Origin: Actinomycetota bacterium
Lineage (GTDB): Bacteria; Actinomycetota; Geothermincolia; Fen-727; Anoxymicrobiaceae
Assembly (NCBI GenBank): GCA_018831265.1
Contig: JAHJCO010000012.1
Location: 1-64,000 of the forward strand
Length of the DNA: 64,000 bases
Direction of reading: 5' to 3'
Below, in pieces: positions 25,162 through 33,324 of this stretch. The position numbers and the translations under genes were made by a program. The notes beneath the pieces were generated by a model. It worked only from the letters and a program-made list of their open reading frames with translations. It had not been told where the DNA came from and did not search any database. Numbering within the stretch: the stretch's first letter is position 1; the number at the start of each line of letters is the position of its first letter.

Positions 25162-25398
25162 TTAGTCATCATCCGCCTGCTGCGCTTCGAAGCAGGCCGA
25201 GGCGGCCGCCTCTGCGTGGCTCGCGGCATCGTCGAGCGCCGCCGAGAGGGCCTCGAACCCCGCGGCCACCTCGTCGAAGCCCCGGTTACGCGACAGCGCC
25301 GCCCACTGGGACGCCGCTTTCGCCTCGACCTCTACCCGCGAAGCCTGCTGCCTGGCGGCGGTCTTCAGAGCGACCAGATCGGGGTTTGTGGTGTGCAT
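25162..25398 (-). CDS. Small Ala-rich helical protein, unknown
   Basis: 78 residues, soluble, about a third Ala, predicted mostly helical (VEVEAKAASQWAALSRN, AALDDAASHAEAAASACFEAQQ). No family recognised. GGAAGGAG lies ~10 nt before the ATG at 25398. High GC makes chance frames common, so this is a moderate call; the heptad-like spacing and the position divergent from lysA favour a real gene. Confidence 0.5.
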   Translation of the reverse strand: MHTTNPDLVALKTAARQQASRVEVEAKAASQWAALSRNRGFDEVAAGFEALSAALDDAASHAEAAASACFEAQQADDD

Positions 25399-25431
25399 GA
25401 CGGTGCGGCTCCTTCCCGGGTTCGGACGGTT

Positions 25432-25460
25432 TTAACTACTTCTGACGGTTATGTTATTGT
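25432..25460 (+). promoter_or_regulatory. Promoter of lysA
   Basis: TTAACT (25432-25437), 17-nt spacer, TGT-TATTGT with the -10 at 25455-25460. It lies ~30 nt before the TTG start at 25491. Confidence 0.5.
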
Positions 25461-25490
25461 AATAGCCCAACGACTCTCGCGGGTGGTGTC

Positions 25491-26747
25491 TTGAACGATT
25501 TTGTTTACAGGGACGGCGTGCTGTACTGCGAGGAGCTGAAGGTCAGCGACATCGCGGCCAAGGTCGGCACGCCCTTTTACCTCTACAGCAAGAACACCTT
25601 CACAAGCCACCTGCAGCACGTCGAGGCCGCCTTCGGGGACCTCGCCCACATCGTCTGTTACTCAGTCAAGGCGAACAGCAACGTGGCGATCCTGTCGATG
25701 ATGGCCAGGGAAGGGGCCGGGGCCGACGTGGTGTCCGGAGGCGAGCTGTACCGGGCGCTCAAGGCCGGCATGGACCCCCAGAAAATCGTGTTCGCGGGGC
25801 TGGGCAAGACAGAGCAGGAGATCGAGTACGGCCTGTCCGAGGGCATACTCATGTTCAACGTCGAGTCCAGCCAGGAGCTGATGCTGGTCAACGACGTCGC
25901 CCAGCGCCTGGGAACGCAGGCTTCTATCGCCCTCAGGGTAAACCCCGACATCGACGCGAAGACCCACCCCTACATCGCCACCGGGCTGAAGCAGAGCAAG
26001 TTCGGCATCCCCCTGAGCCAGGCCATGGCCGAGTACGAGGTTGCCCAGAAGCTCCCCGGTCTGAACCCGACCGGGGTCCACCAGCATATCGGCTCTCAGA
26101 TACTGGAGCCGGGCCCGTTCGAGGCCAGCCTTCGCAAGGTGACCAACCTCGCCAAGAGCCTCAAGGTGCTGGGCCTGGACATACGCTACATCAACATCGG
26201 CGGGGGCTTCGGCATCCAGTACACGGACGAGGACGCTCCGGAGCCCGAGCAGTTCGCGGCGGGGATAGTGCCCATCCTCAAGGAGACGGGTTGCACGGCA
26301 ATCATGGAGGTCGGCCGCATGATCGCGGGTAACGCCGGCATTTTGGTGACGAAGGTCCTGCTCAACAAGCAGGGCGAGGACAAGCGCTTCGTGGTGGTGG
26401 ACGCCGCCATGAACGACCTCATCAGGCCGAGCCTGTACCAGGCCAACCACCACATCGGCCCGGTTGTCTATCGAGAGGGCGCGGCCGAGGTCAAGGTGGA
26501 CGTGGTCGGTCCCATCTGCGAGTCCGGTGACTTCCTGGCCCAGGACCGAGCAATCCCCGAGGTCCAGTCCGGGGAACTGCTGGCGGTGTTCACGGCCGGG
26601 GCGTACGGCTTCACCATGTCCTCCAACTACAACTCGCGCACCAGGCTGCCGGAGGTCCTGGTCTCCGGGCGGCGGGCGTTCGTCATCCGCCGGCGCGAGA
26701 CGTACGAGGACCTGGTCCGGGGCGAGGCCATACCCAAGGACCTCTAG
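25491..26747 (+). CDS. lysA: Diaminopimelate decarboxylase
   Basis: 418 residues, full length, TTG start with GGGTGG upstream. PLP-binding Lys60 in CYSVKANSN, the glycine-rich YINIGGGFGIQY phosphate-binding loop, HQHIGSQI, and the C-terminal VGPICESGDFLAQDR (Cys-Glu substrate site) with GAYGFTMSSNYNSR are all present. It removes CO2 from meso-diaminopimelate to make lysine. It is close to the downstream DUF362 gene (27 nt), so the two may be co-transcribed. Confidence 0.95.
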   Translation: MNDFVYRDGVLYCEELKVSDIAAKVGTPFYLYSKNTFTSHLQHVEAAFGDLAHIVCYSVKANSNVAILSMMAREGAGADVVSGGELYRALKAGMDPQKIVFAGLGKTEQEIEYGLSEGILMFNVESSQELMLVNDVAQRLGTQASIALRVNPDIDAKTHPYIATGLKQSKFGIPLSQAMAEYEVAQKLPGLNPTGVHQHIGSQILEPGPFEASLRKVTNLAKSLKVLGLDIRYINIGGGFGIQYTDEDAPEPEQFAAGIVPILKETGCTAIMEVGRMIAGNAGILVTKVLLNKQGEDKRFVVVDAAMNDLIRPSLYQANHHIGPVVYREGAAEVKVDVVGPICESGDFLAQDRAIPEVQSGELLAVFTAGAYGFTMSSNYNSRTRLPEVLVSGRRAFVIRRRETYEDLVRGEAIPKDL

Positions 26748-26774
26748 CGCGAGGGCCTGATCGCCGGGAGTGCG

Positions 26775-28070
26775 ATGACTCACACCACCGTCTCACTGAT
26801 CGACGTCAAGAGGGACCTGCCCGGAGCGGTCGCCCTGGTGATGGACGAGCACGGCGTGGCCGACATCGTGAAGGCCAGGCCTGAGGTGTACGTCAAGGTC
26901 AACGCCATCGACTTCAAGCCGTACGTCTTCACCAGCCCGGCCGTGGTCGCGCAGGTGCTCGACTACTGCCACGACGCCGGCGCCGAAAAGATCTACCTGA
27001 TGGAGAACGCGACCCAGGCCAACTTCACCCGCCTGGTGTTCCACGTGACCGGCCTCGAGCAGACGGCACGGACCCACCACGCCGAGCCCCTCTACCTGGA
27101 CGAGGGGAAGCAGGTCCCCGTGGAACTGCCCCACATGGGATACCGGGTGCGCGTGTCCCGACATGTCAAACACATCATCGAGGAGCGCGACTCGGTCACG
27201 TACATAAACGTACCAAAGCTGAAGACCCACTCCATGACCGTGCTCACCTGCGGGTTGAAGAACCAGTACGGGCTCCTGGCGCACGCCGACCGCTCCCCGG
27301 ACCACAACTGGCGCCTGCACAGGAAGATCGCCGACATCTACAGCGTGATCAGGCCGGACTTCACCCTGGTGGACGGGACGGTGGGGACCGCCTACGGGCA
27401 CTACCCGCCCATCGCCCTGCACAAGCAGAGCCTGGTCCCGTTCAACATGCTCATCGGGGGGACCGACACGCTCGCGGTGGACACGGTTTGCGCGCGGATG
27501 TTCGGCTACTCGGTCGACGAGGTAAAGCACCTGGCCGAGGCGCGCGACATGGGCCTGGGGTGCGCGGACCTGGAGCAGATAGAGGTGCTCGGCGAGAAGC
27601 TGGGGAGGTTCCGAAGGAAGTACCCCTACGAGCTGTACGACGCGTTCCCCCACGACGTGGAGATCATCAGGGGGGAGGAGCGCAACTGCCTGGAGGGGTG
27701 CGACGCCAACACCATGGCGCTCCTGCAGGTGCTGTACCTGGACTTCGACGGCAGGGGCGGGTTCACCATCGTGATGGGCAAGGGCTTCGACCGGGAACGG
27801 ATCGATGCCATCGAGGGGAAGGTGCTGGTCGCCGGGCCGTGCGCCTGCGAGGAGGTCGGCGGCCGGCTGGTGAAGAGGCTGGGAAAGAAGAACGTGTTCT
27901 TCAGCCGGGAGTGCAACGACCTCGCGGGCACCACGGGGGCGCTGAACAGGCTGATGAGGGTAAACCCGCTGAAGATGGTCCCGATAAACCCCGTGAAGTC
28001 CCTGGAGCTGCTCGCGCAGGCGAGGCTGCACAGGACCACCGCTCGCATAACCCCGATAATCCCCTGGTAG
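26775..28070 (+). CDS. DUF362 domain-containing protein
   Basis: 431 residues. The DUF362 pattern is clear: KVNAIDFKPYVFTSP early, then YINVPKLKTHSMTVLTCGLKNQYGL, the block DFTLVDGTVGTAYGHYPP and later LIGGTDTLAVDTVCARMFGY. The family is common in anaerobes, often with ferredoxin domains; here no CxxCxxC ferredoxin motif is seen, although Cys pairs occur at ERNCLEGCDAN and GPCACEE. The function is not established. It follows lysA closely and precedes an endonuclease III-like gene. Confidence 0.8.
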   Translation: MTHTTVSLIDVKRDLPGAVALVMDEHGVADIVKARPEVYVKVNAIDFKPYVFTSPAVVAQVLDYCHDAGAEKIYLMENATQANFTRLVFHVTGLEQTARTHHAEPLYLDEGKQVPVELPHMGYRVRVSRHVKHIIEERDSVTYINVPKLKTHSMTVLTCGLKNQYGLLAHADRSPDHNWRLHRKIADIYSVIRPDFTLVDGTVGTAYGHYPPIALHKQSLVPFNMLIGGTDTLAVDTVCARMFGYSVDEVKHLAEARDMGLGCADLEQIEVLGEKLGRFRRKYPYELYDAFPHDVEIIRGEERNCLEGCDANTMALLQVLYLDFDGRGGFTIVMGKGFDRERIDAIEGKVLVAGPCACEEVGGRLVKRLGKKNVFFSRECNDLAGTTGALNRLMRVNPLKMVPINPVKSLELLAQARLHRTTARITPIIPW

Positions 28071-28084
28071 GGACAGTGCTTGGG

Positions 28085-28102
28085 CGCGGACTTCAGTCCG
28101 CG
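28085..28102 (+). other. Hairpin abutting the endonuclease III start
   Basis: CGCGGAC-TTCA-GTCCGCG is a perfect 7-bp stem that ends directly before the ATG at 28103. It would hide the ribosome site region and may regulate translation; no Shine-Dalgarno sequence is otherwise seen. The second ATG at 28112 would be 9 nt clear of it. Confidence 0.5.
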
Positions 28103-28780
28103 ATGAAGCGAATGGACAGAAAACGCAAAGCCCGCGAGATAGACAAACGCCTCGTAAAGGCGTTCGGCATGAGGCTTCCTCAAGAGCGCCGCGACGTCAT
28201 CCACGAGCTCGTCCACGCCGTGCTCTCGCAGAACACCTCACGCCGCAACTACAATCTGGCCTACGCACGCCTGATTGAGGAATTCCCCACCGTCGAGCAG
28301 CTGGCCGCGGCGCCGGTCGGCCGCATCGAGCGGGCGATAAAGCCGGGCGGACTGTCCCGCCAGAAGTCGGCCGCCATAAAGGAGATACTCTCCCGGATCG
28401 CAGACGAGCGCGGCGACCTCTCGCTCGAGTTCGTCCGGGATTTGAAGGTGACCGAGGCGCGCGAGTGGTTGACCTCGCTGCCGGGAGTAGGCCCCAAGAC
28501 CGCATCGGTGGTCCTGATGTTCGCCGACGGCCGCAAGGTCCTGCCGGTTGACACCCACGTGCTCAGGACCTCAAAGCGCATAGGGCTCATCGACAGCCGC
28601 GCGACGGCCGAGAAGGCCCAGGAGATCCTTGAAGAGATCGTTCCCCCGGCGATCCGGCCCCGCATGCACCTCAACCTGGTCGAGCTGGGCCGCGAGGTCT
28701 GCCACGCCCGCAACCCCGCGCACGAGATCTGCCCGGTCAACATGCTCTGCGACTACTTCGCACTGGGAAAAAACCTCTGA
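28103..28780 (+). CDS. Endonuclease III-like DNA glycosylase with altered cluster ligands
   Basis: 225 residues. Helix-hairpin-helix motif LPGVGPKTASVVL with the catalytic Lys, and VDTHVLRTSKRIG with the catalytic Asp, as in Nth glycosylase/AP-lyases of base-excision repair. The C-terminal cluster loop reads C-HARNPA-H-EI-C-PVNML-C, with spacing of the usual four-cysteine 4Fe-4S site but His at the second position, so cluster binding may be changed. The start is ATG 28103 or 28112. No strong ribosome site is seen because of the hairpin just upstream. Confidence 0.85.
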   Translation: MKRMDRKRKAREIDKRLVKAFGMRLPQERRDVIHELVHAVLSQNTSRRNYNLAYARLIEEFPTVEQLAAAPVGRIERAIKPGGLSRQKSAAIKEILSRIADERGDLSLEFVRDLKVTEAREWLTSLPGVGPKTASVVLMFADGRKVLPVDTHVLRTSKRIGLIDSRATAEKAQEILEEIVPPAIRPRMHLNLVELGREVCHARNPAHEICPVNMLCDYFALGKNL

Positions 28781-28789
28781 GGTGAATTC

Positions 28790-30262
28790 TCACTTGAGGT
28801 TGAGGACGTAGGCCCAGGGGGTGTCGCGCAGCATGTCGAAGGGCGTAAGCTCGGGCAGCCTCGCCAGGAATGAGTCCACCAGCGCGGCGTACCCGGCGCC
28901 CTGCCCCTTCTTGATGTACAGCCAGTTGGAGAAGTACTGCCTGACGTACCTCTGCAGCAGCGCCTCGGGGTCGGTCATCGCGCCGGACGCCAGGACTATC
29001 TGCGGCGTGTCTCCCAGGTAGTAAGTGAGCACCGCCTCCCTGTCCAGCGACTTCTCGTCCAGCACTACCACGACTGGCGTGTCGCCCGCCCCCGACCTCA
29101 TCAGGCGCGCGTCGTTCTTCGTGGAGACGGCGTAATCCCAGTACTGCTCCATCTTCGCCTTGTTGTACCCCAGGTAGCCGAGAGTAACACCGGATACCAG
29201 CCCCACCACCACGACGACGGCGACCACCGCGACCAAGGCCACCTTCCTCGGCTTCTCCTCCTTGAACACCGTCGAGCAAAGGTCCAGCGCCCCCAGCGCA
29301 CCGATCCCGCACAGCAGGGCCAGGGCCGGAAAGGCTGGCGGTATCATCCAGTAAGGCTTGCCAACCGAGAACGAGAGGAACAGGTAGATGCCGCCGAACC
29401 AGACCAGCGGCAGGACGTAGTCCTTCTCACGCCGCTTCGCCAGGTGGTACACGCAGGCCGCCAGGCCGGCGAGCATCAGCACGAACAGCGGCCAGCCCAG
29501 GTCGCGCGGCAGGCCCGTGAAGTAATACAGGAACGGCTTGCCGAACAGCGGGCTTTCCGAGCCCCCGGTCCGGAAGAACTCCCAGGAGTGACCGACCCCC
29601 CGGCTGAACCAGACGTACCACCAGGACGACATCAGGAACCCTATGCCGGCGACGCCGGCGGTCCGCTTCATCCTGGCGCCGTCCCAGGTGGCCAGCGAGT
29701 AGAGGAAGATGACCGCGAGCGCGAAGACCGCGGTCTCCTTGGTCAGCATCCCGATCCCGAACGCGATGCCGGCCCAGACCCAGTTCTCGCGCACGAAGAG
29801 GAAGATCGCGAGAACCACCAGGAGGTCGGCCAGGGGGTCCTGCTTCACCCAGGTGTCCATCACGAGAGCCGCGGGCATCACCGCCAGGCAGAACGCGGCC
29901 AGCAGTGCGACCTTCTCGCCGTAGAGGCGCCTGGCCAGCAGGTAGGTGACCGCGAGCGTGCCGAACGAGAACACCACCGAGAAGAACCTGTAGATCGCGC
30001 CGCTCGCGCTCAGCAGCCGCGCGACGCCGGACATCAGCCAGAGATAGAACGGCGGGTGTATGCGGGCCAGCGAGCTCCAGACGTCCTTCTGCCCCGCGGA
30101 GAAAGACCGGATGGTGAGGGCGAGCTGGGCCTCGTCCCACGGCAGGACCTGGTGCAAGTTCCTGAGCCTGAGGTAGAAGAAGACGGCCGCGATTCCGCCG
30201 AGCGCGCACCACACCAGCCACCGGGGCAGGCTTCCGTTCTTGGGTTCTTTCTCCGCCGGCAT
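28790..30262 (-). CDS. Glycosyltransferase family 39-like membrane protein (ArnT/PMT type)
   Basis: About 490 residues from ATG 30262. The N-terminal helix and loop LVWCALGGIAAVFFYLRLRNLHQVLPWDEAQLALTIRSF carry the DE pair that GT39/ArnT enzymes use in the first outer loop. ARIHPPFYLWLMSGVARLL and ten or so further helices with the short RNA-like PPAFPALALLCGIGAL region follow, then a soluble C-terminal domain. Such enzymes move a sugar from a polyprenyl carrier to protein or lipid outside the membrane. A TACAAT box ends 6 nt before the ATG, implying a leaderless transcript. Confidence 0.8.
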   Translation of the reverse strand: MPAEKEPKNGSLPRWLVWCALGGIAAVFFYLRLRNLHQVLPWDEAQLALTIRSFSAGQKDVWSSLARIHPPFYLWLMSGVARLLSASGAIYRFFSVVFSFGTLAVTYLLARRLYGEKVALLAAFCLAVMPAALVMDTWVKQDPLADLLVVLAIFLFVRENWVWAGIAFGIGMLTKETAVFALAVIFLYSLATWDGARMKRTAGVAGIGFLMSSWWYVWFSRGVGHSWEFFRTGGSESPLFGKPFLYYFTGLPRDLGWPLFVLMLAGLAACVYHLAKRREKDYVLPLVWFGGIYLFLSFSVGKPYWMIPPAFPALALLCGIGALGALDLCSTVFKEEKPRKVALVAVVAVVVVVGLVSGVTLGYLGYNKAKMEQYWDYAVSTKNDARLMRSGAGDTPVVVVLDEKSLDREAVLTYYLGDTPQIVLASGAMTDPEALLQRYVRQYFSNWLYIKKGQGAGYAALVDSFLARLPELTPFDMLRDTPWAYVLNLK

Positions 30263-30268
30263 GCCTGG

Positions 30269-30274
30269 ATTGTA
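30269..30274 (-). promoter_or_regulatory. -10 box (TACAAT) of the GT39-like gene
   Basis: It reads TACAAT on the minus strand, 6 nt before the ATG at 30262. A leaderless transcript is implied. Confidence 0.4.
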
Positions 30275-30400
30275 ACACCGGAGCGCGGGGCAGCCGCTAC
30301 CCGGTGGGTCGCCGCTCGGCCCCCCCGACGGGCCAGTCCGACCGTCCGCCGACCCCGGTGCCACGCTTGCGCGATAGCATGCTGAGCAGGCCCGCACAAG

Positions 30401-30409
30401 TGCTAGAAT
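30401..30409 (+). promoter_or_regulatory. Extended -10 promoter of the HD-GYP gene
   Basis: TGC-TAGAAT, 36 nt before the ATG at 30445, identical to the box before the HtrA gene. Confidence 0.55.
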
Positions 30410-30444
30410 TACTAAGAATCACCGTGGGTGCGAGAGAGGGTAGC

Positions 30445-32406
30445 ATGACCTGGATTTCGCGGGCCTTGTCCGACAAGTCGTCCGAGATAATGGAAGGGGT
30501 GGCGCGGCTGGCGGCCGGAGCCGCCGGGCCGGCCGTTCCCGCGCCCGAGATCACCAGGCAGGCCGAGCAGACCCTGGAGCTGCTGCCGGACGCGCTGGAG
30601 GGCAACAACCCGCGGCTGCTGGAGCGGTGGGAGGCCATCGGCCGCCGCTACGCGGAGCTCGAGCTCGCCATGTCCGAGATACCCGACACTCCCGAGGTGC
30701 TGAAGCACGCCGTATGGAGCGTCATGCAGGAGCGCGTCAGCGCCGGGGCGGTAGAGCTGGCCGACCTGGTGGACGCGATGATGGACGTGGAGAAGGTCCT
30801 TGGGGACTGCTGGACCGCCATGATCCTGGGCTTCCTGGGATCCCGCGACACCGCGGTCACCGCCCAGGCCGAGCGGGTGGCCGCCATGTACGCACTGACC
30901 GACGTCCTGTCCACCGAGGGAGACCGCTTCGACGTGTACAGGGCCATAGTCAACCAGGTGGCCGCCATCACGGGGATCACCCGCTGCAGCCTGCTGGTGT
31001 TCGAGGACACCGGCAACCTGGTCCCGGCCGCCTCGAACTTCAGCAACGCGTTCGAGATGCTGATGAGCCTGCCCGCGGACGAGCTCGCCGCCCTGGAGGC
31101 GGCCGGGGCGCTGGGCGGGCCCACAGTCCTCAAGAGGGGGGACCGCAATCCCGCACTGGTGGAGAGCCTGCTGACGCACTACCACACCCCGGTCCTGCTG
31201 GTGATCCCGGTCCGCACGCCGGAGCGGCGCCTGGGCCTCCTCCTGCTGGACATGGAGAAGGAGGGCGAGTTCACCGGCGAGCAGATAGAGCTGGCCGCCG
31301 CCTGCGCCGGCCAGGCGGCCATGGCCATCGACCGCATAGGGCTGCTTTCCGAGATCGAGACCAGGCTCAAGCACATGGCGGCCATCGGCATCGTCGCCCG
31401 CTCCCTGGGCACCTACATGGCGCCCGGCGAGCAGATGGACGGCCTGCTGGACATGGCCTGCGTGCTGGTCAGGGCGGACTCGGGGGTGCTGCTGCTGGCC
31501 GAGGAGATGTTCGGCGAGCTCAAGCTCGAGGCGCACACCGGGACGTTCGACTGGGCGACGGGGAGCGATTTCCAGGGTGTGGCCCGCTGGGTGCTGAACA
31601 ACGGCGAGCTGGTGCTGTGGCGCAAGGGGATCGGCGATCCACGGTTCGTGGAGCTGGACCTGCCCGTGCAGGCGGTACTTGCCGCACCGCTCAAGGTGCG
31701 GGACAAGGGCATCGGGGTCATCGCGGTGGCGAGCTCGGGCCCGGGCGAGACCTACAGCGCGGAGGACCTCCAGATGTTCGACAACTTCAGCGCCCAGGTT
31801 GCCGTCTCCATTGAGAACACCCAGCTGTACGACCGGCTGCAGGATACCTACCTGGGCGCCATCGGCGCGCTGGCGGCGGCCATCGAGGCAAGGGACCCAT
31901 ACACGGTGGGGCACTCGGCCCGCGTGACGCAGTACGCCGTGGCCATCGCCCAGTCCATGGGGCTGGCGACTGAGGAGGTGGAGGACCTGCGCCTGGCCGG
32001 CCTGCTCCACGACCTGGGAAAGATAGGCATACCGGACAGCATCCTCAACAAGCCGGGGCGGCTGTCCGAGGAGGAGTACTCGGCCATCAAGATGCACCCG
32101 GCCCTTTCGATGAGGATAATCGAACCGCTGCCTCAGCTGGGGAACATTATCCCGATCATCTACCACCACCACGAGCGGTTCGACGGCCACGGCTACATAG
32201 AGGGCAAGGCCGGGGAGACCATCCCCCTCGGCGCGCGGATAATCGCGGTGGCCGACTCGTACGAGGCTATGACATCCGACAGGCCCTACCGCTCCGCACT
32301 CACACGCGAGCAGGCGATGGCCGAGCTCGAGCGATGTTCGGGCACCCAGTTCGACCCCCTGGTGGTAAAGCACTTCATGGAGCTGCTCCAGAGCACCGTC
32401 GCCTGA
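30445..32406 (+). CDS. GAF-GAF-HD-GYP signalling protein
   Basis: About 653 residues. ATG 30445 is chosen: GAGAGAGGG lies 5 nt before it and a promoter 36 nt upstream. After an N-terminal helical region (~1-140) come two GAF domains (DVLSTEGDRFDVYRAIVNQVAAITG..., and IGIVARSLGTYMAPGEQMDGLL...), then the HD-GYP domain with HSARVTQYAVAIAQ, LLHDLGKIGIPD, HHHERFDGHGY and IIAVADSYEAMTSDRPYR. HD-GYP enzymes break down cyclic di-GMP. The GYP motif reads GYI here. No membrane helix is seen, so it senses cytoplasmic signals. The stop codon TGA is part of element I. Confidence 0.88.
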   Translation: MTWISRALSDKSSEIMEGVARLAAGAAGPAVPAPEITRQAEQTLELLPDALEGNNPRLLERWEAIGRRYAELELAMSEIPDTPEVLKHAVWSVMQERVSAGAVELADLVDAMMDVEKVLGDCWTAMILGFLGSRDTAVTAQAERVAAMYALTDVLSTEGDRFDVYRAIVNQVAAITGITRCSLLVFEDTGNLVPAASNFSNAFEMLMSLPADELAALEAAGALGGPTVLKRGDRNPALVESLLTHYHTPVLLVIPVRTPERRLGLLLLDMEKEGEFTGEQIELAAACAGQAAMAIDRIGLLSEIETRLKHMAAIGIVARSLGTYMAPGEQMDGLLDMACVLVRADSGVLLLAEEMFGELKLEAHTGTFDWATGSDFQGVARWVLNNGELVLWRKGIGDPRFVELDLPVQAVLAAPLKVRDKGIGVIAVASSGPGETYSAEDLQMFDNFSAQVAVSIENTQLYDRLQDTYLGAIGALAAAIEARDPYTVGHSARVTQYAVAIAQSMGLATEEVEDLRLAGLLHDLGKIGIPDSILNKPGRLSEEEYSAIKMHPALSMRIIEPLPQLGNIIPIIYHHHERFDGHGYIEGKAGETIPLGARIIAVADSYEAMTSDRPYRSALTREQAMAELERCSGTQFDPLVVKHFMELLQSTVA

Positions 32407-32506
32407 AAGATAACCTCTGAAAGAAAACCTCAGACCATTTCTTTCACAACAGCCGATAGGACGGGGATTGTATATGATGAAAGAGATGGTTCGAGGTATT
32501 TTTTCA
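32404..32506. repeat. Palindromic intergenic element I (family II)
   Basis: A short left arm TGAAAGATAACCTC (32404), a full left arm TGAAAGAAAACCTCAGACC (32418), a 35-nt spacer, then right arm TGAAAGAGATGGTTCGAGG to TTTTTTCA (32506). It begins with the stop codon of the HD-GYP gene and ends 20 nt before the cooC start. Same plan as H and J. Confidence 0.88.
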
Positions 32507-32526
32507 TCACCGGGAGGCGGTCTCAC

Positions 32527-33324
32527 GTGAAACTGGCTGTCAGCGGAAAGGGCGGGGTAGGAAAGAGCACCATTGCGGGCGCGCTGGCGCGCTCCTTCGC
32601 GGCGGAGGGCCGCAAGGTGCTGGCCATTGACGCGGACCCCGACGCGAACCTCGCGGTCTCGGTCGGCATAAGCCCCGAGACGGCGGCCGACATCATCCCG
32701 CTCGCGGAGATGCAGGACGTTGTGGAGGAGCGCACGGGGGCCAAGCTCGGCACCTACGGGCAGATGTTCAAGATGAACCCCCGGGTGGACGACCTGCCCG
32801 ACCAGATCTGCGTCGAGCACTCGGGCGTGCGCCTGCTGGCCATGGGCACGGTCAAGGAGGGCGGCGGCGGATGCGTGTGCCCCGAGTCCGTCCTTCTCAA
32901 GGCATTGATGAGGCACATACTCCTGGAGCGCGACGACGTGGTTGTCATGGACATGGAGGCCGGTATCGAGCACCTGGGCAGGGGCACCTCGGAGAGCGTC
33001 GACGCCATACTGATAGTGGCCGAGCCCGGTCTGCGCTCCGTGCAGACGGCCAGGACCACCGCCAGGCTCGCGGACCAGCTGGGCATCAAGCGGCTGTTCG
33101 TCGTCTTCAACAAGGTGATTGACGAGTCCGAGGTGGAGATGCTCTCCGACGGGCTCGGCGACATAGAGAACCTGGGGATGATCCACTACAGCGACATGGT
33201 CCGGAAGGCGGACCTGGAGGGCATGAGCGCCTATGACGCCGACCCGGAGTTCGTGGGCGAGATCGAGCGGCTCAAGGAGCGGCTGGAGGAGGCGCTGGAA
33301 GGGAGCGGGGTTGGAGCGGGCTAG
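32527..33324 (+). CDS. cooC: CooC-like nickel-insertion ATPase
   Basis: 265 residues. Deviant Walker A GKGGVGKSTIAGALA (residues 8-22), switch DADPDANLA, and Cys116-Val-Cys118 in GGGGCVCPESVLL. That CxC pair is the metal-binding hallmark of CooC, a dimeric ATPase that helps insert nickel into the C-cluster of CO dehydrogenase. VVVMDMEAGIEHLGRGT and LIVAEPGLRSVQTA are family blocks. No CO dehydrogenase is in the window. Its 3' end overlaps the next gene, suggesting co-expression with the flavoprotein. The nickel transporter and CooT genes 15 kb away are likely functional partners. Confidence 0.85.
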   Translation: MKLAVSGKGGVGKSTIAGALARSFAAEGRKVLAIDADPDANLAVSVGISPETAADIIPLAEMQDVVEERTGAKLGTYGQMFKMNPRVDDLPDQICVEHSGVRLLAMGTVKEGGGGCVCPESVLLKALMRHILLERDDVVVMDMEAGIEHLGRGTSESVDAILIVAEPGLRSVQTARTTARLADQLGIKRLFVVFNKVIDESEVEMLSDGLGDIENLGMIHYSDMVRKADLEGMSAYDADPEFVGEIERLKERLEEALEGSGVGAG

